Shown here: piece by piece, positions 16,529 through 25,806 of the stretch | How the letters are laid out: every line of letters starts with the position of its first letter | Position numbering within the stretch: the first letter of the stretch is position 1 | Assembly: GCF_014352855.1 (NCBI RefSeq) | Contig: NZ_CP060697.1 | Span: 1,942,001 to 2,006,000, forward strand | From: Sphingomonas sabuli | GTDB lineage: Bacteria > Pseudomonadota > Alphaproteobacteria > Sphingomonadales > Sphingomonadaceae | Length of the DNA: 64,000 nt | Reading direction: 5' to 3' | Notes under the pieces: model-generated | What the model was told of the DNA's origin: nothing | What the model saw: only the letters and a program-made list of their open reading frames with translations | The model's database searches: none | Made by a program: the position numbers and the translations under genes

Positions 16529-17656
16529 ATGCTGATCGACCGGCGGACGGTGATGACGGGTGCGGTGGCCGCAATGGCGGCGGCGCCGTTGGCCGCAAGG
16601 GCCAGGCCGGCGGCCAGCGCAAGCTGGTTCGACCGGGCGATCATCATCGACGGCCTTGGCGGCATCGGCGACCCCTACGATGGCAGCGACGCGACGCGCT
16701 TGAGCGATCGCAGCTGGCAGGAAACGCTGCAAACCGGCGTAACCGCAGCCCGGGACACGGTGATGCCGGTCGGCAACGTCGCCGATCCGTGGGGCGATTA
16801 TCAAAAGGACGTCGAGACCAAGCGCGGCTACTTCAATGCCAACCCGGATCGGCTGATCCACGTGCGCAGCGCTGCCGACATCCTCAAGGCCAAGCGCGAG
16901 AAGAAATTCGCCCTGATCCTCGGCACGCAGGACACGGCGATGATCGGCGGCGAGCTCGACCGACTGGCGCAGTTGAAGAAGGACGGCGTGCTGACCGTCC
17001 AGCTGACCTACAACAATGGCAATTTGGCCGGTGACGGCGCGCTCGAGCCGCGCGATGGCGGCGTCACCAAGCTGGGCAAGGCGACGATCGAGCGGATCGA
17101 GGCGGAAAAGCTGCTGCTCGACCTGAGCCATGGTGGAGCCCGGACAATGGCGGAAGCAACGGCGCTGGCGAAGCGGCCGCTGGTGATCAGCCATACCGGC
17201 GCCCGCAGCCTGACCGAGCATCCCCGCAATACCGCCGATGCGACAATGAAGGCGGTTGCCGACAAGGGCGGCGTGGTCGGGGTATATTGGATGCCGTTCC
17301 TGGCGGCCGGCCGGCCGGCGACCGAAGCGGACCTGATCGCTCATATCGAGCGCGTCGCCAATGTCGTCGGCGAAGATCATGTCGGGATCGGCACTGACAA
17401 CGGTGTCCTGCCGCTGGCGCTCAACGCCGAAGCGAAGAAGAAAATGGACGACTGGTCGCGCGAGCGGGCGGCCCGCGGCATTGCCTCGCCCGGCGAAGGC
17501 GTCGGCATCTATCCGTTCATCGAGGAGCTGAACCGCATCGACCGCTACCGCTCGGTGGCCGCAACCCTGCACAAGCGCGGGTGGAGCGTCAGTCGGCTGG
17601 AGAAGCTGTTCGGCAGCAATTTCCTGCGCGTCTATCGCGAGGTCTGGGGCGGCTAG
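16529..17656 (+). CDS. M19 (renal dipeptidase)-like protein, Tat-type signal
   Basis: 375 aa. The twin-Arg leader ([17 protein letters not shown]) suggests Tat export. The fold follows peptidase M19: DLSHGG (His 201), ISHTGARSL (His 222) and GIGTDNG late in the protein are retained. The first metal motif, normally DGHxD, reads DGLGG (41-45), and the Glu that bridges the metals is in a GTQDT context (Gln 134). It may be a subfamily with altered metal binding or an inactive relative. It diverges from ruvB and shares a CTAG stop with the next gene. Confidence 0.85.
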   Translation: MLIDRRTVMTGAVAAMAAAPLAARARPAASASWFDRAIIIDGLGGIGDPYDGSDATRLSDRSWQETLQTGVTAARDTVMPVGNVADPWGDYQKDVETKRGYFNANPDRLIHVRSAADILKAKREKKFALILGTQDTAMIGGELDRLAQLKKDGVLTVQLTYNNGNLAGDGALEPRDGGVTKLGKATIERIEAEKLLLDLSHGGARTMAEATALAKRPLVISHTGARSLTEHPRNTADATMKAVADKGGVVGVYWMPFLAAGRPATEADLIAHIERVANVVGEDHVGIGTDNGVLPLALNAEAKKKMDDWSRERAARGIASPGEGVGIYPFIEELNRIDRYRSVAATLHKRGWSVSRLEKLFGSNFLRVYREVWGG

Positions 17657-18021
17657 ACCTCGCGGCTGGCGCTGCGCCGCTGCCACGGCCAGCGGCCCTC
17701 GATCTCCACTTCCAGCGACCAGCTGAGGAAGGTCCGGATCGCCACGATCCCGGCCAGCACCGCCAGGCTCTGCAGCGTCGGCGTTACCGCCACGGTGTTG
17801 ATGATGTCCGCGGCGACGAGGAATTCGAGGCCCAGCAGGATCGCCCGTCCGAGGTTGGAGCGAAAGTCGGCCACCGCCTGGTCGCGGGACCGCGGGTCGA
17901 ACGAGCGGATGAGAAAGCGCAACAGGTAGAAGAAGGCCCCGAGCGCGATGATCGCGATGCCCAGCAGCTCGATGATTCGGCCGACGGTGTGGGCGATGTC
18001 GATGGATAGGGCGTCAAGCAT
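17653..18021 (-). CDS. DUF1622 family membrane protein
   Basis: 122 aa from ATG 18021. Three hydrophobic helices (about 10-35, 62-80 and 85-105) and the family segments IELLGIAIIALGAFFYLLRF and LGRAILLGLEFLVAADIINT. Inner-membrane protein of unknown role. The stop codon is read from the same CTAG tetranucleotide as that of the convergent M19-like gene. Confidence 0.85.
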   Translation of the reverse strand: MLDALSIDIAHTVGRIIELLGIAIIALGAFFYLLRFLIRSFDPRSRDQAVADFRSNLGRAILLGLEFLVAADIINTVAVTPTLQSLAVLAGIVAIRTFLSWSLEVEIEGRWPWQRRSASREV

Positions 18022-18185
18022 GGCGGCAGAACACCACAACCGTCCCCCGCCGACAATATGGCTGGCCTAGGCCGCGCCCTGCCGCAACTTCCGGCGAGAC
18101 CGCCGCAAATCTTCATACCGGCTGCGAAAGCCTCGGAACGGACGGCCGCGCCCGTCGTCACCCCTGCACTATTATGGAGGACCAG

Positions 18186-18866
18186 GTGAGCGACGAACCC
18201 AACGGCATTCTTTCATCGTCAGGCGGACGAACGGCAGCGGCCGTCGGGATCGGCGTCGCGACGGCGGCGGTCGCCGCCGGGGCGCTGCTCCTGTCCCGGT
18301 CGTCGCGCCATCCGCACATCGATACCGACGCGCCGAACTGGACGCTCGACAAGTCGTCGGACGGCAGCCGCCCGATTATCGGCAAGACGCAGCTGGTCGG
18401 CGCCCCGCGCGACCAGCTGTTCAAGGCCTGGTCGCGGTTCGAGGATTTTCCGAAGTTCATGGAAAACGTCGAACGCGTGGAAACGCTGGGCGACGACCGG
18501 TCGCGCTGGACGATCAAGGCGCCGGCCGGAAAGCAGGTCACGCTCGTCAACCGAGTAACCGAGCGAGTCGAGAACCAGGCGATCAGCTGGCAAAGCGAAC
18601 CGGACAGCGACATCGCCAACGCCGGCAAGGTGACGTTCGCGGACGCGCCAGAAGATCGCGGCACCTATGTCACGCTGGTGCTCAGCTACGACCCGCCGGC
18701 CGGAACGATGGGGCGGCTGTTCGCCAAGCTGTTCCAGCGCGAACCGGCCATCCAGGCGCGGCGCGACCTGCGCCGCTTCAAGCAGCTGATCGAAACCGGC
18801 GAAGTGACCACCAACGCCTCGCCATCCGGCCGCTCGTCCGAGAGCCCGGCCGAAGCCCACATTTAA
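18186..18866 (+). CDS. SRPBCC-fold membrane-anchored protein
   Basis: 226 aa from GTG 18186; GGAGG lies 5 nt upstream, which favours this over ATG 18174. One N-terminal hydrophobic segment (about 18-40) anchors a START/SRPBCC (polyketide-cyclase-like) domain: APRDQLFKAWSRFEDFPKFM, RWTIKAPAGK and ISWQSEPDSD. Such proteins bind hydrophobic ligands. The zinc dehydrogenase gene follows 15 nt after it in what appears to be a stress-type pair. Confidence 0.82.
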   Translation: MSDEPNGILSSSGGRTAAAVGIGVATAAVAAGALLLSRSSRHPHIDTDAPNWTLDKSSDGSRPIIGKTQLVGAPRDQLFKAWSRFEDFPKFMENVERVETLGDDRSRWTIKAPAGKQVTLVNRVTERVENQAISWQSEPDSDIANAGKVTFADAPEDRGTYVTLVLSYDPPAGTMGRLFAKLFQREPAIQARRDLRRFKQLIETGEVTTNASPSGRSSESPAEAHI

Positions 18867-18881
18867 GCGAAAGGTCCGACC

Positions 18882-20105
18882 ATGCGCGCAGTCACCTGGC
18901 AGGGACGCCACGACATTCGGGTCGATACCGTGCCCGATCCGGAAATCGTCAATCCCCGCGACGCCATCCTGAAGGTTACCTCGACCGCCATCTGCGGGTC
19001 CGACCTGCACCTGTACGACGGCTACATCCCGACCATGCGGGCAGGCGACATCGTCGGCCATGAATTCATGGGCGAAGTGGTCGAGGTGGGGCCGAAGTCG
19101 ACGTTGAAGAAGGGCCAGCGCGTGGTCGTGCCGTTCACCATTTCGTGCGGCCAATGCTTCTTTTGCGACCGGCAGCAATTCAGCGCCTGCGACAACAGCA
19201 ACCCGGCCGAAACGTCCGACGCGTCGGAAACCGGCATGGGCCATCCGATGGGCGCGGCCTTCGGCTACGCGCATCTGACGGGCGGCTATGCCGGCGGGCA
19301 GGCCGAATATGTCCGCGTGCCCTATTCGGACATCGGCCCGGTGGTCATTCCCGACGGGCTGGACGACGACAAGGTGCTGTTCCTGTCCGACATCCTGCCG
19401 ACCGGGTGGCAGGCGGCGGTCAATGCGGACATCGAACCGGGCGATACGGTGGCGGTCTGGGGTTGCGGGCCGGTCGGGCTGTTCGCCATCCAGTCCGCGC
19501 TGATCCTTGGCGCGGAACGGGTCATCGCCATCGACCATTTCCCGTCGCGTCTGAACCTTGCGCGGCAGCTGGGCGCGGAAATCCTCGATTACACGCAGGG
19601 CGACGTGCGCGAAGCGCTGACCGACATGACCGGCGGCATCGGCCCCGACGCCTGCATCGATTGCGTCGGGATGGAAAGCCACGGGCTAACCGCCGACAAT
19701 GTGATCGACCAGATCAAGGTGTCGACCTTCATGGCCAGCGACCGGATCTATGCGCTGCGCCAGGCGATCCTTGCCTGCCGCAAAGGCGGCCGGCTGTCGA
19801 TTCCGGGCGTCTATGGCGGGTTCGCCGACAGCTTTCCGATCGGCCAGCTGATGGAAAAGGGGCTGACCGTCAAAAGCGGACAGACCCACGTCCAGAAGTT
19901 CACGGCGGAATTGCTGGCGAAGATCGAGGATGGGACGATCGACACGACCTTCCTCATCTCGCACCACGCACCGCTGGAAGACGCGGCCGACATGTACAAG
20001 CACTGGCACGACGAACAGAACGACTACACCAAGATCGTGCTCAAGCCGGACCTGCCCAAGGGCGCGGTGAAAAAGGTGCAGGAAGTGGAGTATGCGGACG
20101 CCTAA
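18882..20105 (+). CDS. zinc-dependent alcohol/formaldehyde dehydrogenase-like protein
   Basis: 407 aa medium-chain dehydrogenase. Catalytic zinc motif CGSDLH and GHEFMGEV, structural-zinc Cys cluster (CGQCFFCDRQQFSAC), and Rossmann motif GCGPVGLFAIQSA. It is longer than ordinary ADH and resembles the glutathione-independent formaldehyde dehydrogenase group. A formaldehyde-activating-type gene is convergent 9 nt away, which is compatible with aldehyde detoxification, though the substrate is not proven. Confidence 0.88.
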   Translation: MRAVTWQGRHDIRVDTVPDPEIVNPRDAILKVTSTAICGSDLHLYDGYIPTMRAGDIVGHEFMGEVVEVGPKSTLKKGQRVVVPFTISCGQCFFCDRQQFSACDNSNPAETSDASETGMGHPMGAAFGYAHLTGGYAGGQAEYVRVPYSDIGPVVIPDGLDDDKVLFLSDILPTGWQAAVNADIEPGDTVAVWGCGPVGLFAIQSALILGAERVIAIDHFPSRLNLARQLGAEILDYTQGDVREALTDMTGGIGPDACIDCVGMESHGLTADNVIDQIKVSTFMASDRIYALRQAILACRKGGRLSIPGVYGGFADSFPIGQLMEKGLTVKSGQTHVQKFTAELLAKIEDGTIDTTFLISHHAPLEDAADMYKHWHDEQNDYTKIVLKPDLPKGAVKKVQEVEYADA

Positions 20106-20114
20106 CGCCCGCCG

Positions 20115-20513
20115 TCAGTCGAAGTGGTCGATGCCCTCGCCGGCGATGGTCAGCCAGGCCGGCTTGCGGCTTTCGTAGACGGAATAAAAGGGCGTGAACG
20201 CGGTGGGCTTGTCGAGCGTGCCCATCGTTATCGCGACGAGCCGGTCGGGGTCGTTCTCGGTGACGTAATAGACGTCCGTCCCGCAATCGGGACAGAAGTG
20301 GAAGTTGGCGTGTGAGCCGCTGTCGCCGGTCATCGGAAAGCTTTTCGATTGGCCGGCGATCGTCACGCGGTCTTCGGGCCAGCGCACCTGCGCCGCGAAC
20401 ATGCTCCCCGACCGTTTCTTGCAGTTAAGGCAGTGACAGACGGACACGCGGACCGGGTCACCGGTCGCGGTGGCAGTAAGTTGCCCGCAGCGGCAGGAGG
20501 CGACGTGGGTCAT
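20115..20513 (-). CDS. GFA-family (glutathione-dependent formaldehyde-activating type) zinc protein
   Basis: 132 aa. It has the GFA cysteine pattern: Cys 7/9 (CRC), Cys 26/28/31 (CHCLNC) and Cys 74/77 (CPDC), holding structural and catalytic zinc. Many members are of unknown substrate. The start overlaps the ruvA stop (ATGA), so it is translated downstream of ruvA. Confidence 0.9.
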   Translation of the reverse strand: MTHVASCRCGQLTATATGDPVRVSVCHCLNCKKRSGSMFAAQVRWPEDRVTIAGQSKSFPMTGDSGSHANFHFCPDCGTDVYYVTENDPDRLVAITMGTLDKPTAFTPFYSVYESRKPAWLTIAGEGIDHFD

Positions 20514-21097
20514 CTGGACTTTTTCAGGGCCATCCGCACCAGCGCGTCGAGCGAGGCATCGGCGCCGAGTTCGTCGAGCGCGGCGTTGACGGCCGCGCTG
20601 GCGTCGGCGGGCTTGAAGCCGAGGTTGGCGAGGGCGGACAGAGCGTCGGCGGCGGCGCCGGCGCGCGGGGCGGGGGCGCCGCCGCCAATGCTGGGGGCGC
20701 CGAGCTTGCCTTTGAGCTCATTGGCGATGCGGGCGGCGAGCTTCGGCCCGACGCCGTTGGCGCGGCCGATCATCGCCTTGTCTTCCTGGCTCACGGCGCG
20801 CGCGAGTTCGTCGGGCGACAAGGCAGACAGGATCGCCTGCGCCAGCCGGCCGCCGACGCCCTGAATGCTGGTCAGCGCGCGGAACGTGTCGCGCTCCGCC
20901 GCGCTGCCGAAGCCGAACAGGGTCCACGCATCCTCGCGCACCTGCAATTCGGTGAGGACGAGGACATCGTTGCCGACCGCGCCAAAGGCTTCGAGCGTGC
21001 GCGCGCTGCAATGGACCAGGTAGCCGACGCCGCCGACGTCGATCACCGCCGTGTCGGCGCCCATTTCCGCAAGCTTGCCGGTCAGGCGCGCAATCAA
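20510..21097 (-). CDS. ruvA: Holliday junction DNA helicase subunit RuvA
   Basis: 195 aa from TTG 21097. Family alignment begins (M)[10 protein letters not shown], a GGGGGA ribosome binding site is just upstream, and the longer in-frame extension is not RuvA-like. Domain I ([11 protein letters not shown]), helix-hairpin-helix motifs ([16 protein letters not shown] and [12 protein letters not shown]), and a C-terminal RuvB-binding domain ([16 protein letters not shown]) after an Ala/Pro/Gly-rich linker. It binds Holliday junctions and loads RuvB. Confidence 0.95.
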   Translation of the reverse strand: MIARLTGKLAEMGADTAVIDVGGVGYLVHCSARTLEAFGAVGNDVLVLTELQVREDAWTLFGFGSAAERDTFRALTSIQGVGGRLAQAILSALSPDELARAVSQEDKAMIGRANGVGPKLAARIANELKGKLGAPSIGGGAPAPRAGAAADALSALANLGFKPADASAAVNAALDELGADASLDALVRMALKKSR

Positions 21098-21287
21098 GTC
21101 CGGTCCCCCATGCCCATGCGGAGCACACCCTTCGCCATGCCCGGGGCGAGCGCAACCGCTAAAATCGGGGACCGGCTCGCCGGGCGAAAATATCGCCTGC
21201 GGCGCACATCTTGATCCATGATAAGTTTGCCGGTCCGCGAGCGCGCGGGCGAGTCGCGTCTGTCCATTTCCTGCAGGAGCGTTTGCG

Positions 21288-22166
21288 ATGCCCACCATCA
21301 CCACCCGCGACGGGACCGAGATTTTCTACAAGGACTGGGGGCCCAAGGACGCCCGGCCGATCGTCTTTCATCATGGCTGGCCGCTGTCGGCCGACGATTG
21401 GGACGCGCAGCTGATGTTCTTCCTGGCCAAGGGCTATCGGGTCATCGCTCACGACCGGCGCGGCCATGGCCGCTCGGCGCAGGTTAGCGAGGGTCATGAC
21501 ATGGACCATTATGCGGCCGACGTGGCCGACCTTGCCGCCGCGCTCGACCTCAAGGACGCGGTCCATGCCGGCCATTCCACCGGCGGCGGGGAGGTCGCGC
21601 ATTATGTCGCGCGGGCCGAGCCGGGGCGGGTCGCCAAGGCGGTGCTGATCAGCGCGGTGCCGCCGATCATGGTCAAGTCCGACAGCAACCCGGGCGGCAC
21701 GCCGATCGAAGTGTTCGACGGCTATCGCGCGGGCGTCGCTGCCAATCGCGCGCAAATCTACCTCGATGTCGCGAGCGGCCCATTCTACGGGTTCAACCGC
21801 GACGGCGCGACCGTCAGCGAAGGCGTCATCCGCAACTGGTGGCGGCAGGGCATGATGGGCGGGATCAAGGCCCATTACGACGGCATCAAGGCGTTCAGCG
21901 AAACCGACTTCACCGAGGATCTGAAGGCGATCGACGTGCCCGTGCTGGTGATGCACGGCGATGACGACCAGATCGTGCCCTATGCCGACTCTGCGCCCCT
22001 TTCGGCCAAGCTGCTGAAGAACGGGACGCTCAAGACCTACGCCGGCTTTCCGCACGGCATGTGCACGACGCATGCCGATACGATCAACGCCGACCTGCTC
22101 GCCTTTATCGAAGGCAGCCTGCAGGGTGACGACGCCAGCAGCCAGCGGGAGGCCGTGCCCGCCTAG
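21288..22166 (+). CDS. alpha/beta hydrolase, non-haem chloroperoxidase-like
   Basis: 292 aa. It has the cofactor-free haloperoxidase/esterase signature: [23 protein letters not shown], nucleophile elbow GHSTGGGE, catalytic Asp in [10 protein letters not shown] and His in FPHGMCTTH. Cytoplasmic. A short charged C-terminal extension ([17 protein letters not shown]) exceeds the usual family end. It shares CTAG stop codons with the convergent MltB-like gene. Confidence 0.9.
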   Translation: MPTITTRDGTEIFYKDWGPKDARPIVFHHGWPLSADDWDAQLMFFLAKGYRVIAHDRRGHGRSAQVSEGHDMDHYAADVADLAAALDLKDAVHAGHSTGGGEVAHYVARAEPGRVAKAVLISAVPPIMVKSDSNPGGTPIEVFDGYRAGVAANRAQIYLDVASGPFYGFNRDGATVSEGVIRNWWRQGMMGGIKAHYDGIKAFSETDFTEDLKAIDVPVLVMHGDDDQIVPYADSAPLSAKLLKNGTLKTYAGFPHGMCTTHADTINADLLAFIEGSLQGDDASSQREAVPA

Positions 22167-23266
22167 GGCGCGGCGGGCAGGTCGGGTACGGGCCGGCCGG
22201 CGATGGCGTCGGCCAGCAGCGCCGCGGCAAGCGCGAAGCCCTTGTCATGGTCGTCGTTGAAATAGAGCTCGCGGTACGGATTGACGCTGTTCACCGCCCA
22301 CGCCGGCGGCAGGACAAGGAATGCCGGGCCGGCCTTCCCGTAGGGCTCGACGTAGGCGCCGGCCCAGCCTTGCTGCGCGCCCGCCCATCGCTTGCCGTCA
22401 TACCGGCGGAGGATATTGGCGGGTACGTTATTGACCTGTTCGAGCGCCCGCGCGCGCCGCGCATCAATCGGGTCGGACAGGTCGAACTGCGCCGGCCGGA
22501 CGGCGACCGCGACCGGCATGCCGGGATAGGCCGACCAGTCGCCGACATCGAGCGAGGCGAGAATGTCGGCGCGGCTCGACCAGACGTCCTTGCGCCCGTC
22601 GCCGTTGCCGTCGCGCGCCTGGGTATCGAAACGACCGGGCAGGATGGCCGTCTGGCCAAGGCGTCCGCTGTCCCCGGCGCGCAGCCGTTCGCGAGGGACG
22701 TCGCCGGCGACTACCAGCCGAGCGGCATGATGCAGCTGGAAATCCCCACGCGCGCCGCGATCGTGCGCGCCGAGGACCAGCAGCGCCGCGATCGCGTCAT
22801 GCTGCGGCGGGCGGTCGCCAAAATCCGACAGCATTCCCCACATCGCCAGGCGCACTTCCGGCGGGGTGGTGCCGGCCTGCGCGCGACCGGACAGTACGCG
22901 GTACAGCGCGCGGCCCCGGGCAATGCGTTCGGACGTGACGTAGTGGCGAATGAAATCGGCCGGTTCGACGATCGCGGCCTGTTCGTCGAAGCACGCAATC
23001 AGCTGCGGGTCGGCGCGGATGCCGGCGAACAGGCGGACAAGATAGGGCCGCCAGCTGGTACCGCCCTCGTCCAGCAGCCGGTCGCGATAGGCGTCGACCC
23101 GGGGGTCGCCGGTGCTGTCCAGCACGGGTTCGGGCCCGGCAACGAAAGCCGGGTTGTCGGGGGGCGGGGGCGGCATGGGCAGCGGCGGAGTCGCGACCGC
23201 GGCACCGGCAAGCAGCGCCAGCACCAGGGTCGATCCGATCGTTGCAAAATTCCGAACAGCGGCCAT
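22163..23266 (-). CDS. MltB-like lytic transglycosylase fold lacking the catalytic glutamate
   Basis: 367 aa with a signal peptide ([14 protein letters not shown]) and a Pro-rich mature start. The body follows family 103 lytic transglycosylases: [51 protein letters not shown], and [21 protein letters not shown]. The family has WGMESDFG with the catalytic Glu; here that residue is Leu 146, so it is probably inactive as a peptidoglycan lyase. It may bind glycan or scaffold other enzymes. Confidence 0.8.
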   Translation of the reverse strand: MAAVRNFATIGSTLVLALLAGAAVATPPLPMPPPPPDNPAFVAGPEPVLDSTGDPRVDAYRDRLLDEGGTSWRPYLVRLFAGIRADPQLIACFDEQAAIVEPADFIRHYVTSERIARGRALYRVLSGRAQAGTTPPEVRLAMWGMLSDFGDRPPQHDAIAALLVLGAHDRGARGDFQLHHAARLVVAGDVPRERLRAGDSGRLGQTAILPGRFDTQARDGNGDGRKDVWSSRADILASLDVGDWSAYPGMPVAVAVRPAQFDLSDPIDARRARALEQVNNVPANILRRYDGKRWAGAQQGWAGAYVEPYGKAGPAFLVLPPAWAVNSVNPYRELYFNDDHDKGFALAAALLADAIAGRPVPDLPAAP

Positions 23267-23290
23267 CGGCCGGCGGATGCGGGGCAGGCG

Positions 23291-23782
23291 CTAAACCAGT
23301 CCTGAACGGTGGCTCGCGACATGATGGGCGTGGGTGATGGCCACCGCCAGCGCATCGGCGGCGTCGGCGCCGGCGATCTGCGCACCGGGCAACAGGCGCT
23401 GGATCATCGCATGGACCTGCGCCTTTTCCGCGGCGCCGGTGCCGACCACGGCCTTTTTCACCAGCCGCGCAGCATATTCGCCGACGTCCATGCCCCCGCG
23501 GGCGGCGCATAGCAGGACGACGCCCCGCGCCTGGCCCAGCTTCAGCGTCGATTGCGGGTTCTTGTTGACGAACACCTCCTCGACCGCGGCGGTGTCCGGC
23601 GCGCGGTCGGCGATCAGCGCGTCGAGCTGTGCGGCGAGATGCGACAGGCGCCGCGGCAGCGATTCCTTGCTGTCCGTCTTCAACTGTCCGTTGGCGACGT
23701 GGGACAGGCGATTGCCTTCGGCGCGAATGAGCCCCCAGCCGGTTGTTCCCAGCCCGGGGTCGAGACCCAGGATGAGCGTCAA
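23291..23782 (-). CDS. ruvC: Holliday junction resolvase RuvC
   Basis: 163 aa endonuclease that cleaves junctions processed by RuvAB. Acidic active-site positions: Asp 8 ([12 protein letters not shown]), Glu in [21 protein letters not shown], and the C-terminal [11 protein letters not shown]. The start overlaps the end of the DUF3147 gene (ATGA). It is placed after yebC as in the common yebC-ruvC order. Confidence 0.97.
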   Translation of the reverse strand: MTLILGLDPGLGTTGWGLIRAEGNRLSHVANGQLKTDSKESLPRRLSHLAAQLDALIADRAPDTAAVEEVFVNKNPQSTLKLGQARGVVLLCAARGGMDVGEYAARLVKKAVVGTGAAEKAQVHAMIQRLLPGAQIAGADAADALAVAITHAHHVASHRSGLV

Positions 23783-24132
23783 AGGCGGATGCCGACGCGC
23801 GGCGCCAGCGCGATCATCGCCGCGTAGAGCAGGATCGTCAGCAGGCAGCCAAGCGCCAGCGCGGCGTAGAAATGCACGCCGTTGCGAAGCAGCAGCGGGA
23901 TGGCGAGGAACATCGGCAGCGACGGCAGGACGAACCAGAAGGTCGCGGCGCTATGGTCGGCCATGTTGGCGGGATCGGGCGATGCCTGCCACAGCCAGAT
24001 CATGCCCAGCACGGACACCAAAGGGAGCGAGGCGACGAGCCCGCCAAGCCCGGGATAGCGGCGGGCGATTTCGGAAACCGCGGCGACGATCAGGCCGCTT
24101 AACAGCGCCTTGACCGCCAGCCAGCCCCACAT
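23779..24132 (-). CDS. DUF3147 family membrane protein
   Basis: 117 aa from ATG 24132, overlapping the yebC stop as TGATG; its own stop overlaps the ruvC start. About four hydrophobic segments, with [20 protein letters not shown] and [19 protein letters not shown] typical of DUF3147. Inner-membrane protein of unknown role. The double overlap makes yebC-DUF3147-ruvC one translationally coupled unit. Confidence 0.85.
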   Translation of the reverse strand: MWGWLAVKALLSGLIVAAVSEIARRYPGLGGLVASLPLVSVLGMIWLWQASPDPANMADHSAATFWFVLPSLPMFLAIPLLLRNGVHFYAALALGCLLTILLYAAMIALAPRVGIRL

Positions 24133-24875
24133 CAGCCGAACTTCTCCAGCTCTTCGTCCGGAATGCTTTCGTTGCCCCACACGGTCTGGACGTCGTCGTC
24201 GTCGTCCAGCGCGTCGAGCAGCTTGAGCAGGCTTTGCGCCTCGTCGCCGCGAACCTCGACCTCCAGGCCCGGCTTCCATGCCAGCTTGGTCGCTTCGGCT
24301 TCGCCCAGCATGCCTTCGAGCGCCTTGGCGACGGTGTGCAGTTCGTCGACGCTGGTCCAGATGCGGTGGCCGTCGTCGTCGGATTCGATGTCTTCCGCGC
24401 CCGCTTCCAGCGCCGCTTCGAGCACCTTGTCGGGATCGCCCGCGCTGGCCGGATATTCGATCAGGCCAAGCCGTTCGAAGCCGTGGCTGACGGACCCGGA
24501 CGCGCCCAGATTGCCGCCGTTCTTGGAAAAAATCGTGCGCATGTTGGTCGCGGTGCGGTTGCGGTTGTCGGTCAGCGCCTCGACGATGATCGCGACCCCG
24601 GCCGGGCCGAATCCTTCATAGCGCAGTTCCTCGTAATTTTCGGTGTCGCCGCCCGACGCCTTGTCGATCGCCCGCTGGATATTGTCCTTGGGCATCGACT
24701 GCGCCTTTGCAGCCAGTACCGCGGCGCGCAGCCGCGGGTTCATGTCGGGATCGGGCAGGCCCATCTTCGCGGCCACCGTGATTTCGCGCGACAGCTTGGA
24801 GAACATCGACGAGCGCTTCTTATCCTGCGCGCCCTTGCGGTGCATGATGTTCTTGAACTTACTATGGCCGGCCAT
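24132..24875 (-). CDS. yebC: YebC/PmpR-family probable transcriptional regulator or translation factor
   Basis: 247 aa from ATG 24875, with the invariant N-terminus [20 protein letters not shown]. Also [43 protein letters not shown], and an acidic C-terminus ([13 protein letters not shown]). YebC proteins were annotated as DNA-binding regulators; some members assist ribosomes on difficult sequences. First gene of the yebC-ruvC unit. Confidence 0.95.
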   Translation of the reverse strand: MAGHSKFKNIMHRKGAQDKKRSSMFSKLSREITVAAKMGLPDPDMNPRLRAAVLAAKAQSMPKDNIQRAIDKASGGDTENYEELRYEGFGPAGVAIIVEALTDNRNRTATNMRTIFSKNGGNLGASGSVSHGFERLGLIEYPASAGDPDKVLEAALEAGAEDIESDDDGHRIWTSVDELHTVAKALEGMLGEAEATKLAWKPGLEVEVRGDEAQSLLKLLDALDDDDDVQTVWGNESIPDEELEKFG

Positions 24876-24946
24876 GCTCTTCTCTAAATCATGCGTTCGG
24901 GAAAATCGTCGGCGTCCTAGACCGCACGCGCAAGTGACGCAACGAA

Positions 24947-25435
24947 GTGGCTGACGAGCCAGTCCGACGGGTCGGCGCCGTGGCGCTGCGCGAATTCGAG
25001 CCGCGCGACCGGGACGCATTTCTCGCCATGTATGCGCACTCCGCCTTTCAGGGGCGGGTCGGGGTCGGCGGAGCGGAGGCAGCGGCGCTGTTCGACACGT
25101 TCCTGTCGTGGCGGCACGCGTCGTCGCGAGAGAATGTCCAGCTTGTCATCGCGGATCGCGACGATCGGCTGATCGGCGATGTCGGCGTCCGCCTGGCGGG
25201 AGGCGCGGCGTCGATCGGGATCGACCTGCATCCCGACCATTGGGGCCGCCATCGGCTTGCGATCGACTGCCTGCGCGCCGCCGAAGCGCTGGCGAGAACG
25301 CTTGGTGCCGAATGCATCGTCGCCGAAACGCGCGCCGACGATTCGCTTACCGCGCGCCTGGCGACGTGGCTCGGAGCAAGCGAGGTGCCGGCCGCCGAGC
25401 CCGGCAGCCGACGCTGGCGGAAAATGCTCGACTAA
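24947..25435 (+). CDS. GNAT-family N-acetyltransferase
   Basis: 162 aa from GTG 24947; the ribosome binding site is weak. GNAT fold with [11 protein letters not shown], then [20 protein letters not shown] in the acetyl-CoA binding region and late [19 protein letters not shown]. It resembles RimJ/RimL-type acetyltransferases; substrate unknown. Divergent from yebC. Confidence 0.85.
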   Translation: MADEPVRRVGAVALREFEPRDRDAFLAMYAHSAFQGRVGVGGAEAAALFDTFLSWRHASSRENVQLVIADRDDRLIGDVGVRLAGGAASIGIDLHPDHWGRHRLAIDCLRAAEALARTLGAECIVAETRADDSLTARLATWLGASEVPAAEPGSRRWRKMLD

Positions 25436-25448
25436 GCGCGCGAACGGG

Positions 25449-25691
25449 TCAGGCGAGTCCGAGTGCGCTGCGGTACGTTTCGAGGATCGCGTCCTGTTCC
25501 TGCCGGGTGTGGGTTTCCATCTTTCGCAGGCGCACGACCATGCGCATGATCTTGGGATCGTAGCCGGTGGCCTTGGCTTCGGCGTATACGTCGCGAATGT
25601 CGTCCGCGATGCCCTTTTTCTCTTCCTCGAGCCGTTCGATACGCTCGATAAACAGCCGCAGCTGGTCGGCTGCGACGGCGCCTTCCGCCAT
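25449..25691 (-). CDS. gapR: GapR-family (DUF2312) nucleoid-associated protein
   Basis: 80 aa from ATG 25691, preferred because GGAG lies 6 nt upstream; ATG 25703 is the alternative. Coiled-coil protein with [40 protein letters not shown] and VRLRKM. GapR proteins of alphaproteobacteria clamp overtwisted AT-rich DNA and stimulate topoisomerases. The C-terminal third departs somewhat from the usual sequence. Confidence 0.9.
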   Translation of the reverse strand: MAEGAVAADQLRLFIERIERLEEEKKGIADDIRDVYAEAKATGYDPKIMRMVVRLRKMETHTRQEQDAILETYRSALGLA

Positions 25692-25806
25692 GTCCCACTC
25701 CATGTTTTAAGATTCGGCCCAGCGTCTAGGCGAGGCGGCGCCGGCGCTCAACCCGGTTGAATGCCGACATTCTCCCGCTATGGCGGCTGCGAAGCAGAAG
25801 GACCGG

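Noticed and set aside
20510..21304. 264-aa version of RuvA
   Set aside because: The extra 69 residues are not RuvA-like; TTG 21097 has a good ribosome binding site and begins at the conserved N-terminus.
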